This document shows, piece by piece, positions 1 to 6,690 of a stretch of 45,961 nucleotides of DNA. Every line of letters starts with the position of its first letter. Position 1 is the first letter of the stretch. Both the position numbers and the translations under genes were made by a program. Source of the DNA: a virus; the IMG/VR virus record IMGVR_UViG_3300046837_000052, positions 1 through 45,961 of that record. One strand, given 5' to 3'. The notes below the pieces were generated by a model. It ran no database searches, had not been told where the DNA came from, and was given only the letters and a program-made list of their open reading frames with translations.

Positions 1-272
1 TCCCCCCCACGCTTTCCTCAGTGTGGAGGTACGAGGGGAGTGACCCTGGGACGGCTTGCTCAAGCCTCGTTCCGCCCCACTTAGCCCCTCCCGAGTACGG
101 GTAGGCCCTCTGCAACCCGCGTTGTAATAGCCACCTGTTGGTGTCCCGGACGTGGCTAACCATTCCGGGGGGCTCGCAACCCGCAGCTGAACCCAAGGGC
201 CGGCAGCCGCATTGACGCCTGGATCCTGCCCGCGCAGGACATCGAGGTCAAGGTCAAGATTCTGGATTCGTG
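1..272. other. non-coding, hairpin-rich leader
   Basis: No convincing gene is visible here on either strand. The stretch is GC-rich and holds several inverted repeats: GGCTT/AAGCC around a four-base loop (53-66), TAGCCAC/GTGGCTA (128-134 with 152-158), and TCCTGC/GCAGGA around a four-base loop (224-239). None is followed by a T-run, so none looks like an intrinsic terminator. The region ends at a promoter-like sequence. It may be the leader or structured RNA upstream of the left gene block, or the continuation of the RNA region at the other window end if the molecule is circular. Confidence 0.45.
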
Positions 273-302
273 TTGACGTTGATCGACAAGCTGTGCTAAT
301 AC
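273..302 (+). promoter_or_regulatory. sigma70-type promoter for the left gene block
   Basis: TTGACG (273-278), an 18-base spacer and TAATAC (297-302) fit a sigma70-like promoter. The expected transcript start near 309 leaves a short leader containing the GAGGAGGAG ribosome site and the ATG at 327. It would drive the plus-strand block to about 6690. Confidence 0.55.
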
Positions 303-326
303 CGAGTGTCCGAGGAGGAGGCAAGC

Positions 327-614
327 ATGGTCGTATGGCTGGAGGTAGAAGATGACCGGCAAGAACGGGCAAGAGCGTCCCGTCTGATCGGTCACTTGGA
401 TCTGGACCTTCCCCCCAAGGCGGAGGAGTGGGCCAGGGAGTGCGACGAGATCGTCCCGATTGGCGTAGGACGCGCCAGGTACGTCGGAGATCTGTTCGAG
501 GCTGGGTGGAAGCCTATCGTGCTCCGCCCGGGCAAGAGCGTGTGGAAGGCAGCTGACACGCTCCAGGCCCTGTCCGATTACTGGCTGCTGATCGAGACGA
601 AGGAGAAGTCATGA
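327..614 (+). CDS. hypothetical protein, first gene of left block
   Basis: This is a 95-residue soluble protein of unknown family. I chose the ATG at 327 over an in-frame GTG at 306 because GAGGAGGAG lies at 312-320, just ahead of it. The GTG would start inside that site and close to the predicted transcript start. The protein is acidic, with a mixed helix/strand pattern and no zinc or nucleotide-binding motif. Its stop overlaps the start of the annealing-protein gene by four bases, so the two are probably translationally coupled. That placement suggests an accessory role in recombination, but this is inferred from position only. Confidence 0.7.
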   Translation: MVVWLEVEDDRQERARASRLIGHLDLDLPPKAEEWARECDEIVPIGVGRARYVGDLFEAGWKPIVLRPGKSVWKAADTLQALSDYWLLIETKEKS

Positions 615-1516
615 CCGAGGCAACACAGGAAGTGGAGCTGACCGAACTGGAAACCGAAAAGGAGCTGGCCCTTGCGAGGTTCAACCAACTGGCGAAGCTA
701 CGGATGCCGTTCCCACCGACGTGCGTGGACACCGTCCCCAAGCCCACGCGCAAGGACGGGATCAAGGGCAAGTGCAACGACTGCGGAAGGTGGCACCGGC
801 TGCCCGCAATCCACCTGTCCTACGTCGGCCACGCCTACGTCACGGAGAGGCTTCTGGAGGTGGATCCGTTCTGGAACTGGGAGCCCTGCGCCGAGGTAGA
901 CGGGCGTCCCCGGTTCGAGTTCGACAGCAACGGGAACCTGCGTGGGCTCTGGATCAAGCTGACCATCTGCGGCGTGACCCGTCGTGGGTTCGGCTCGATC
1001 GAGGCTGGGGTGTTCGACCCGGAGAAGCAGCTGATCGGAGATGCAATCAGGAACGCAGCCATGCGCTTCGGTGTTGCCCTGGAGATGTGGACCAAGTCCG
1101 GGGAGGACGACGCCACCCAGAACTCCAAGGGGCGTGTCAGTGGTGAAGCGGCCGAGGACGTGAAGCCGGCCAGCTCCACGTTCCCACTGAACCCCAAGAC
1201 CAAGGGCGACAGGGTGATCAATGGCATCCCGATCACGGTCGCTGCCAGCTGGAACGACATCGAGCACGAGAAGCTCGGCGGCAAGGGCAAGTACCAGCAC
1301 CTGACCTGGGGTGAACTGATCGACCCGCAGGCCAGCGACGACCGGGTGTCCTACCTCACGAACTTCCTCCAGGCCAAGGCCCAGGAGAACTGGGACAAGC
1401 TGGGGGTCAACGACAAGGCGCTGGGCAAGAGCATCCTGCCCGTGTACCAGAACGTCCTGATCGCTCTCCAGGAGTACCAGGAGAGGATGGAAGCCTCGCC
1501 CACGGTGGATCTGTGA
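611..1516 (+). CDS. Rad52/Sak-like single-strand annealing protein
   Basis: This 301-residue protein is a probable phage recombinase that anneals complementary single strands. Residues 68-92 (HLSYVGHAYVTERLLEV then W-N-W-E-P), a GVTRRGFGS segment at 121-129 and LIGDAIRNAAMRFGVALEMW at 141-160 match the order of motifs in Rad52-like phage annealing proteins. Those typically show a 'V-x-x-R-L' helix, a short beta section and a 'D-A-x-x-x-A-A-x-x-F-G' helix. A CxxCxxxH motif at 55-62 may bind zinc. The C-terminal third is variable, as in the family. The ATG follows AAGGAG. The Gp157 protein and two nucleases downstream fit a recombination module. An ERF-type relative is the main alternative. Confidence 0.68.
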   Translation: MTEATQEVELTELETEKELALARFNQLAKLRMPFPPTCVDTVPKPTRKDGIKGKCNDCGRWHRLPAIHLSYVGHAYVTERLLEVDPFWNWEPCAEVDGRPRFEFDSNGNLRGLWIKLTICGVTRRGFGSIEAGVFDPEKQLIGDAIRNAAMRFGVALEMWTKSGEDDATQNSKGRVSGEAAEDVKPASSTFPLNPKTKGDRVINGIPITVAASWNDIEHEKLGGKGKYQHLTWGELIDPQASDDRVSYLTNFLQAKAQENWDKLGVNDKALGKSILPVYQNVLIALQEYQERMEASPTVDL

Positions 1517-1659
1517 GGCCGCTTCGATGCCTGTTCGGATTCCACCACTGGATCCACCCCTACAACGTGGTGCTGAGGCGTGAGGGCTGGGACGATATCG
1601 AATGGAAGCCCTGGCGGTGCGAGCGGTGCGGCAAGCCGATGGATGAAGTCGATGGCTGA
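1513..1659 (+). CDS. 48-aa putative zinc-ribbon protein
   Basis: A GTG start overlaps the stop of the annealing-protein gene (GTGA), and the frame stays open for 48 residues to a TGA that overlaps the next gene. The protein has a Cys and paired His near the N-terminus (residues 6-12) and a CxxC pair near the C-terminus, a layout suited to one zinc ion. It is rich in Trp and Arg. There is no clear Shine-Dalgarno site, so expression would depend on coupling to the upstream gene. Small Zn-ribbon proteins of this type are common in phage recombination regions. The function is unknown. Confidence 0.55.
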   Translation: MRPLRCLFGFHHWIHPYNVVLRREGWDDIEWKPWRCERCGKPMDEVDG

Positions 1660-2278
1660 AGAAGATCCCTGGCCCGTCGAGAAGCGCCCAGATGGGGCAT
1701 GCCCCCATCACTGGCGCGACGGGAGGCCGTATGCCATGGACGAACGCACCCGCAGGTGGCGGGCGACGTGGCGGAGGAACCGCAAGAAGAAGGGGATCTG
1801 CACCGAGTGTCGAAGGAAGGTTGTCCCGCACTACACGCAGTGCCTTTGGCACCTTGAAAAGAGGCGCGCAAAGCAGGGGACTACCGCGTGGATCCCGGGC
1901 GGGAAGGGCCGTCCTCCGACCGGGATCCAGGCCACCATCGACAAGGCTAAGAAGCAGAACAAGAAGGCCCTGTCCAATAGACTGCTGCGGATCGCCGCAG
2001 AGGAAGGACTCGGCAAGGCCGACGCGCCCGCCTTCCTGAGGTACTACCGTAAAAAGCTGAAGGCAAGCCGAGGCAAGGGCAAGCTGTCAGAGCTGATGCA
2101 AAACCCTAGCTATGAAGACCTTATGGCTCTAGCTGGTGAGTCGATAAAAGTGCTGGATGAGATTGTGCAAGACCCTGCAATACTGTATAGCAATACCCAG
2201 GAGGTAAGGCATGAAACTGTGGGAGCTGACGAAGGAGTACCAGGACCTGCTGTCGAAGATGGAGGAGATCCCTGGTAG
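1652..2278 (+). CDS. basic zinc-finger protein, unknown function
   Basis: This is a 208-residue, strongly basic protein. A C-x2-C-x10-C-x2-H motif near residues 41-58, followed by LEKRRAK, looks like a single zinc finger next to a basic nucleic-acid-binding stretch. The centre is Lys-rich and the last 60 residues are helical and more acidic. I start it at ATG 1652 (MAEEDPW), which overlaps the previous stop by eight bases; ATG 1643 is possible. Its 3' end overlaps the Gp157 gene by 68 bases. That tail is less G+C-rich than its neighbours. A DNA- or RNA-binding accessory role is plausible, but I do not recognise the family. Confidence 0.65.
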   Translation: MAEEDPWPVEKRPDGACPHHWRDGRPYAMDERTRRWRATWRRNRKKKGICTECRRKVVPHYTQCLWHLEKRRAKQGTTAWIPGGKGRPPTGIQATIDKAKKQNKKALSNRLLRIAAEEGLGKADAPAFLRYYRKKLKASRGKGKLSELMQNPSYEDLMALAGESIKVLDEIVQDPAILYSNTQEVRHETVGADEGVPGPAVEDGGDPW

Positions 2279-2735
2279 CGACCCATTCGCTGAGGTCCAG
2301 CCAGAGGAGGATGGAGTCCTGAAGGCCATCGAGGACACACTGGCTGGGCTCCAAGGCGAGATCGGCGAGAAGGTGGACGGGTGCGTGGCCGTGATGCGGA
2401 CGCTGGAGCACGAGGCCGAGGCAATCAGGACGGAGGAGGTGCGCATGGCCATCCGGCGCAGGCACCTCGAAGCCAAGGCCAAGCGACTGAAGGACTACGT
2501 GAAGGACTCGATGGTCCAGGGCGCGGTCAGCACGGTTGAGTCATCCCTGTTCAGGGTGACGCTGTACGACGCACCCCCGTCACTGGTGGTGGACGACGAG
2601 AAGCTGGTGCCGCCCGGCTACTTCATCATGCGTCCTGATCTGCAAACTGCGGCGGTCAAGCTGGCGTTGAAGGGTGGGCTGGAGGTTCCGGGTGCCCACC
2701 TGGAACGCGGCAAGAAGGCCCTGCGGATCTCCTAG
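2211..2735 (+). CDS. Siphovirus Gp157-family protein
   Basis: The whole 174-residue protein follows the Gp157 pattern. It begins MKLWELTKEYQDLLSKMEEI and has a long coiled coil at about 40-105 built on repeated EAEAIRTEEVRMAIRRRHLEA-type heptads. It then has a small beta domain containing PPSLVVDDEKLVPPGYF, and ends with a KALRI tail. Gp157 proteins occur beside phage recombinases and single-strand annealing proteins and have been linked to phage resistance in Streptococcus, but their mechanism is not settled. AGGAGG lies just upstream of the ATG. The length is close to the family norm. Confidence 0.82.
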   Translation: MKLWELTKEYQDLLSKMEEIPGSDPFAEVQPEEDGVLKAIEDTLAGLQGEIGEKVDGCVAVMRTLEHEAEAIRTEEVRMAIRRRHLEAKAKRLKDYVKDSMVQGAVSTVESSLFRVTLYDAPPSLVVDDEKLVPPGYFIMRPDLQTAAVKLALKGGLEVPGAHLERGKKALRIS

Positions 2736-2737
2736 GC

Positions 2738-3019
2738 GTGGCCCTATCCGACACAGCCCGTGCCCGCATCCTGATCGCAGCGATCAAGGAAGCGATGGCC
2801 AAGCGACACATGGAGAAGTACCTCGTGGACTTGGTAGTGGCGCGGCTGCGGGCGTGCCGGAAGATCGGGGCGAAGGAGGCTACATCCCGGGTGCTCGACG
2901 CCGTTCGAGTGATGCCGAACGTAACACACCAGTCCCCTCGGGACTGGAAGCTGGCGATCTACGATGCCGTTGTTACGGCCGGAGCAAAATATGACAAGGA
3001 CGATGAAGCCGAAGCCTAG
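2738..3019 (+). CDS. hypothetical helical protein
   Basis: This is a 93-residue, mostly helical protein with a basic centre and an acidic C-terminus (KDDEAEA). I do not recognise it. A GTG two bases after the Gp157 stop is used as start, with little Shine-Dalgarno support. ATG 2795, preceded by AAGGA, is an alternative and would give 74 residues. The 3' end overlaps the HTH gene by 29 bases. Position suggests a small regulator or recombination accessory protein; nothing in the sequence proves this. Confidence 0.55.
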   Translation: MALSDTARARILIAAIKEAMAKRHMEKYLVDLVVARLRACRKIGAKEATSRVLDAVRVMPNVTHQSPRDWKLAIYDAVVTAGAKYDKDDEAEA

Positions 3020-3314
3020 CCCCATTGTCGATGCCGAGACGTTCGTTCGTGCTTGGCAGACAGCAGAGAACATCGAGCAGGTGTGCCACGACACTGGCCT
3101 CCAACGCTCGACTGTGTGTGTCCGTGCATCACGGATGCGAAGCAAGGGCGTCCCGCTGAAGAACATGTACAGCGGGCGCAGCACACTCGACATCCCCTCG
3201 CTGGCAGATCTGGCGCGGGGACTGGTAAGGAAGCATGCAGACGAGGAAGTGATCCAGCGCGAACGCGCGCTAAGACTCAAGGAAGAAGAAGGAGAACTGA
3301 CAGATGAAAATTGA
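2991..3314 (+). CDS. small helix-turn-helix protein
   Basis: This 107-residue protein contains a likely helix-turn-helix: NIEQVCHDTGLQRSTVCVRA followed by SRMRSKGVPLKNM (about residues 27-60). The 'V-x-x-x-T-G-L-x-x-S-T-V' turn and the R-x-K-G-V-P-L tail resemble small phage HTH proteins that bind DNA. ATG 2991 is chosen because GGAG precedes it by six bases. The C-terminal third is a charged helix. It could regulate the phage promoters, for example those near 39.5 kb, but it lies in the middle of a recombination block and no operator contact can be shown from sequence. Confidence 0.6.
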   Translation: MTRTMKPKPSPIVDAETFVRAWQTAENIEQVCHDTGLQRSTVCVRASRMRSKGVPLKNMYSGRSTLDIPSLADLARGLVRKHADEEVIQRERALRLKEEEGELTDEN

Positions 3315-4089
3315 TCAAGCGAAGCTGAACGTCACGAAGGATGGAGCACTGGCCGTGCTGGAAGAGTACGAATCGGTGCCGGTCGACGAGCGCACCGCCC
3401 ACGACAAGTCCATGCTGGCCATGGCGCGGGCCGTGAAGGACGACAAGAAGGTCATCGACCTAGTCCAAGTGATCCGCGCAGGTGGGGCGGACAGGGGCGG
3501 TCGTCCGCGCCTGGCTGTGTGCCTGGCCAACCAGCGCGTATGCACCTACGACCGCGGTCTCTTCTCTGGAGGGGACGGTACGAATCAAAACGTGTGGCAC
3601 CTACGCGAGCAGGCCGAGCAGTTCCGGACTGTGTTCTCTGGGCGCGGCACCTCGATTGTCCCGATCGTTCCGCCCCGCGCACGCAAGGGCAAGATCACTG
3701 AATGCCTGACCCTCTTCGAGGCGGACTGGCAGGATGTCCCGGCTGACCCGGCGCTGCTGAAGCCCATCGGTGGGGTGTACTACGAGGTACTCTCCGAGTG
3801 GGACCTGACCGAGCTGGAGCGGGCAATGCTCTCCGAGTTCTCGACGACGGTCAGGCGAGAGCAGGTCGAGTCGCCTGAAGAGCGGGTGCGTCGGCAGTAC
3901 AGTGAGATGGTTGCGCAGACCGGCGCTGTCACCTTCGGCGGCATTAGCGGCACCACGTTCTCCGTCACCGATAACACACTCCTGAACAGCAGCATCCCGA
4001 CCTTCGGGTCCAGTTCGACCTACACCAGCCTTCAAGGTCAGACGCCCGCCAGCCCCAGCGGATTCATTCGAAAGATAATCGGCCGATGA
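3304..4089 (+). CDS. unknown 261-aa protein paired with next gene
   Basis: I do not recognise this 261-residue protein. Residues 1-60 are helical and charged. A central region has GGRPRLAVCLANQRVCTYDR, then SIVPIVPPRARK, then LFEADWQDVP and a WDLTELERAMLSEF helix. The last 60 residues are rich in Ser, Thr and Gly and look disordered or fibrous. A good ribosome site (AAGGAGAA) precedes ATG 3304. It overlaps the next gene by four bases (ATGA), so the two products are probably made in a fixed ratio and may act together. The low-complexity C-terminus is more like a structural or surface protein than a DNA-processing enzyme, although the neighbours are nucleases. Confidence 0.6.
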   Translation: MKIDQAKLNVTKDGALAVLEEYESVPVDERTAHDKSMLAMARAVKDDKKVIDLVQVIRAGGADRGGRPRLAVCLANQRVCTYDRGLFSGGDGTNQNVWHLREQAEQFRTVFSGRGTSIVPIVPPRARKGKITECLTLFEADWQDVPADPALLKPIGGVYYEVLSEWDLTELERAMLSEFSTTVRREQVESPEERVRRQYSEMVAQTGAVTFGGISGTTFSVTDNTLLNSSIPTFGSSSTYTSLQGQTPASPSGFIRKIIGR

Positions 4090-5804
4090 AAGTCAACCTC
4101 GCATCGGGAGCGAGCATCAGCATCCCCATCCCCAGCATCTTCTCTCGCTCGTGGATAACGGGCTGGAGCAGGCCAAGCCTGGGCGTGTGGTGGGCTGTGC
4201 GGAGACTCTCTGGTTCGATCGTCGAGATCGAGGTCGAGTGCTCCAATGCCGCCATCGTTCCTGGTCAGCCTGGATTCACGGCCGGGCAGATGACGGAGGT
4301 GGTCACGACCAGTCCAGATCGGGGATGGCAGTTGGCGCAGGACTGCGTACGGGACTGGCCGAGTCAGTGGTACCCACAGCGCGCGGCGTTCAGGCGCTAC
4401 GCCATGTACCCGACGAACCGCCCAGACCTGGCGGCGCAGGCCCTGGCTGTAGCGTCAGGCATCGTCAGTCCAAGCTGGCCCATCCATAGAGACGTGTTCG
4501 GGCCTGCGAACCTGCCCCTGCCCACGCTGTCTCCGATGCAACTGTCGGCCAACAGACAGCTGGCTCGTACCAGTCTGACGCTGGCGCGGAACGGACTGGA
4601 GTCTGGGCTCCCGTTCCACACCAACGAGGACACGGAGGACGGATCGGTAGGCCCTGTGTTCTACGCCGGCTGGCGTCCATGGGGTCCGACCAACAGGGCC
4701 GCACCTGCGGGCTCAGGCGTTCACTTCTCCTCAGGCTGGCAGCAGAGCGTGGAGTGGATGAACATGGCCTTGCTCGCAGCGGAGTGCTGCCACGAGAGGG
4801 CCTGGCACGCCTACCACGTCACGACCGGAGAGGTCATCACCTGCGACCACTACGGTGATCCCAGCCCTGACTACTCTCCAGGAACGGGGGATCCGAATAA
4901 CGGCTGGCTGCCGGAGTTCCGGGACAAGGCAGTCGGCGATCCGCTGCCCTTGCCGTTCGACGCGGCCCACTCCATCCGTGGGTTCCGGCACCTGATCGCT
5001 CTGTCCGAGATGATGGACTCGCCCATGGTCAGGCGGGCCATCGCTGGCCGAGCGGCGCAGGCGAGACTCGAATACTCCGAGAAGGGCAAGTGGCCCGTCG
5101 GTGGGTACACGCCGACGAATCTGCGCAACACCCTGGCCTGGGCCATGGTCAACCCCGAGCAGGGAGTCTTTGGCTATCAGCTCGGACGCATCACTGGCTG
5201 GCCCATGTGGATCATGGCGCAGCACCTGAAGGTGAACGGCGGCAGCGAGGGCGACAAGGACTGGGCGGAGGACATGCTCCTGCTCGCCAACACGGCCAAG
5301 ATGCCGACCGGCATTACACAGCGCGTCAGTCATCCCGACCCGTCTCCAGGCACTGACGTGTGGTACAACGCCACCTATGACATGGCGCAGTCCTTCGAGG
5401 CGTCCATCTTCTGGCACGGGGCGACGGCCCTTGAAACACAGCTCGGACAGCCTCCTCCTGCGGGATTGTTCCAGGCCGCAGCCTCCCTCTTCAGCGCCCC
5501 TCTCCGACCGTACTACTCCGGAGAATACGGACCGCCGCACTTCATCTACGTTGCCGACCGAGGCGGAAGTCCGCTCCGCACTATCACTGATGGGCAGGGC
5601 GATCCGGCAGCTCCGGGAGATGCGACGCACATGGAGGCGCTCGCTGCCCTGATGATCTCGAAGGAGCCAGCAGGACGATGGGTGACAGACTCGACGCAGG
5701 TCGGGGCAAGGTTCAATTCATGGCCGGAGAAGGAATCGAACCTGGCGTCCCGCATCGACCTGAACAACACGGCGTCCCTGCTCGCCCAGTATCAAAGGCT
5801 CTAA
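4086..5804 (+). CDS. unknown 572-aa protein, helical-toroid-like
   Basis: This is the largest gene of the left block and its family is not recognised. The sequence alternates Trp/Tyr/His-rich loops with amphipathic helices, for example FDAAHSIRGFRHLIALSEMM (about residue 298) and a later GWPMWIMAQHLKV. Repeated helix pairs with aromatic loops are typical of alpha/alpha-toroid carbohydrate-active enzymes such as heparinase-like lyases and glycoside hydrolases. That is a fold-level impression only; no catalytic signature is identified. There is no signal peptide. The ATG overlaps the preceding stop and the 3' end overlaps the nuclease gene. It could be a virion-associated depolymerase encoded away from the tail genes, or a scaffold-like protein. 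Confidence 0.55.
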   Translation: MKVNLASGASISIPIPSIFSRSWITGWSRPSLGVWWAVRRLSGSIVEIEVECSNAAIVPGQPGFTAGQMTEVVTTSPDRGWQLAQDCVRDWPSQWYPQRAAFRRYAMYPTNRPDLAAQALAVASGIVSPSWPIHRDVFGPANLPLPTLSPMQLSANRQLARTSLTLARNGLESGLPFHTNEDTEDGSVGPVFYAGWRPWGPTNRAAPAGSGVHFSSGWQQSVEWMNMALLAAECCHERAWHAYHVTTGEVITCDHYGDPSPDYSPGTGDPNNGWLPEFRDKAVGDPLPLPFDAAHSIRGFRHLIALSEMMDSPMVRRAIAGRAAQARLEYSEKGKWPVGGYTPTNLRNTLAWAMVNPEQGVFGYQLGRITGWPMWIMAQHLKVNGGSEGDKDWAEDMLLLANTAKMPTGITQRVSHPDPSPGTDVWYNATYDMAQSFEASIFWHGATALETQLGQPPPAGLFQAAASLFSAPLRPYYSGEYGPPHFIYVADRGGSPLRTITDGQGDPAAPGDATHMEALAALMISKEPAGRWVTDSTQVGARFNSWPEKESNLASRIDLNNTASLLAQYQRL

Positions 5805-6139
5805 GGGCGCGAGCTGCGCCAGCTGCTGTTGGAACGTACCGGAGCAAGGCCGAGCTTCGGTACGCCCAACGACTTGCCCTGATTGCGCGGGCTGGTCAGA
5901 TAAGCGCACACCTGTACGAGCCGATGGCGTTCTCTCTGGGAGATGACACGCGCTACACCCCGGACTTCATGGTGATCAAGAACGACGGGACGATCGAGTT
6001 CCACGAGGTCAAGGGGTTCATGCGGCCGGCTGCCCGGGTGAAGATCAAGGTCGCGGCTAGGATGTTCCCGTGGTTCAGGTGGTACATCTGCTGGGCATCG
6101 GGCAAGGAGCACTTCGAGATTGAAGAGGTCTCGGCTTAG
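5720..6139 (+). CDS. PDDEXK-fold phage endonuclease (DUF1064-like)
   Basis: This is a 139-residue protein with the core of a PDDEXK nuclease. It shows a YRSKAELRYAQRL helix with a conserved Glu, then YTPDF (79-83; Asp82) and E-V-K (Glu96, Lys98) followed by Gly. These are the metal-binding and catalytic residues of the fold. The arrangement matches small phage nucleases of the DUF1064 type, often found near recombinases. They are thought to cut branched or single-strand DNA. ATG 5720 lies inside the upstream gene; the first 35 residues are Pro/Arg-rich and not conserved-looking, so the functional start is uncertain. AAGG at 5708-5711 could serve as ribosome site. Confidence 0.7.
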   Translation: MAGEGIEPGVPHRPEQHGVPARPVSKALRARAAPAAVGTYRSKAELRYAQRLALIARAGQISAHLYEPMAFSLGDDTRYTPDFMVIKNDGTIEFHEVKGFMRPAARVKIKVAARMFPWFRWYICWASGKEHFEIEEVSA

Positions 6140-6437
6140 GCGGATCGGAGCAAGGAAGAAACGTGACCTCCCGAAGATCAAGGCTTTTCGTGATGCTGTT
6201 CTTGCTCGCGCTGGTGGTCGCTGCGAGCTATGTGGCTGCAAGACTCCTGATCTTGACCCGCATCACATCATCTTCCAGTCGAGAGCCCCCGGCTGGGACG
6301 GGCTCCACCTGCTGTCGAATGGGCTAGGCGTGTGCCGGTACTGCCACAATGGAATACACGAAGGGAGAATAGACCTTGGCGAAATCCTGTCTGCACAAGA
6401 AGTTCGGTGGCATCGTTCTGTTCACCCTGACAGGTGA
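6120..6437 (+). CDS. HNH endonuclease
   Basis: This is a 105-residue HNH nuclease. A basic N-terminus (MKRSRLRR) is followed by a zinc-ribbon pair Cys35/Cys38, the catalytic His pair 48-49 (DPHH), Asn67 (LLSN), then Cys72/Cys75 and His76 (CRYCH) with His80. All elements of the beta-beta-alpha-metal site are present, so it should be active. The start is TTG 6120: AAGGAG lies at 6104-6109 and the basic N-terminus fits the family. It overlaps the PDDEXK gene by 20 bases. A stand-alone HNH protein in a phage may serve packaging, recombination or host DNA degradation; here the recombination context is closest. Confidence 0.8.
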   Translation: MKRSRLRRIGARKKRDLPKIKAFRDAVLARAGGRCELCGCKTPDLDPHHIIFQSRAPGWDGLHLLSNGLGVCRYCHNGIHEGRIDLGEILSAQEVRWHRSVHPDR

Positions 6438-6690
6438 CCGGCTGGACTGGTGCCGTAACTGCGGCACGCTGCGCGCGCACAACACAACCGCCGAGGAGCT
6501 AGCCGAGTCTATGTTCGGCGAACCGAGCGAGGTGATCCAGTGCGAGATCAAGCCTCAGCTGATGATGCACTCGCAGCACATCAGGGATGTTATCGCGCGC
6601 GAGTCGAGGGCTGCCGCGCTGACTGAGTCATCTCGCGCATCGCCCGCTGAAGCTCCGTCATCGCCGCCTCCAGCTCCTTCTTCTCACTAG
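6376..6690 (+). CDS. small CxxC zinc-ribbon-like protein
   Basis: This is a 104-residue product from TTG 6376, supported by AAGGGAGAA just upstream. Residues 10-35 form a short beta unit with WCRNCG (Cys26, Cys29); Cys5 and His7 could complete a zinc site. The middle is helical. The last 27 residues (Ser/Pro/Ala-rich) are encoded opposite the end of the 1944-aa gene: the two genes converge and overlap by 101 bases. That tail looks like read-out of the opposite strand rather than a conserved domain. Function unknown; similar one-ribbon proteins are common phage accessory genes. Confidence 0.6.
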   Translation: MAKSCLHKKFGGIVLFTLTGDRLDWCRNCGTLRAHNTTAEELAESMFGEPSEVIQCEIKPQLMMHSQHIRDVIARESRAAALTESSRASPAEAPSSPPPAPSSH

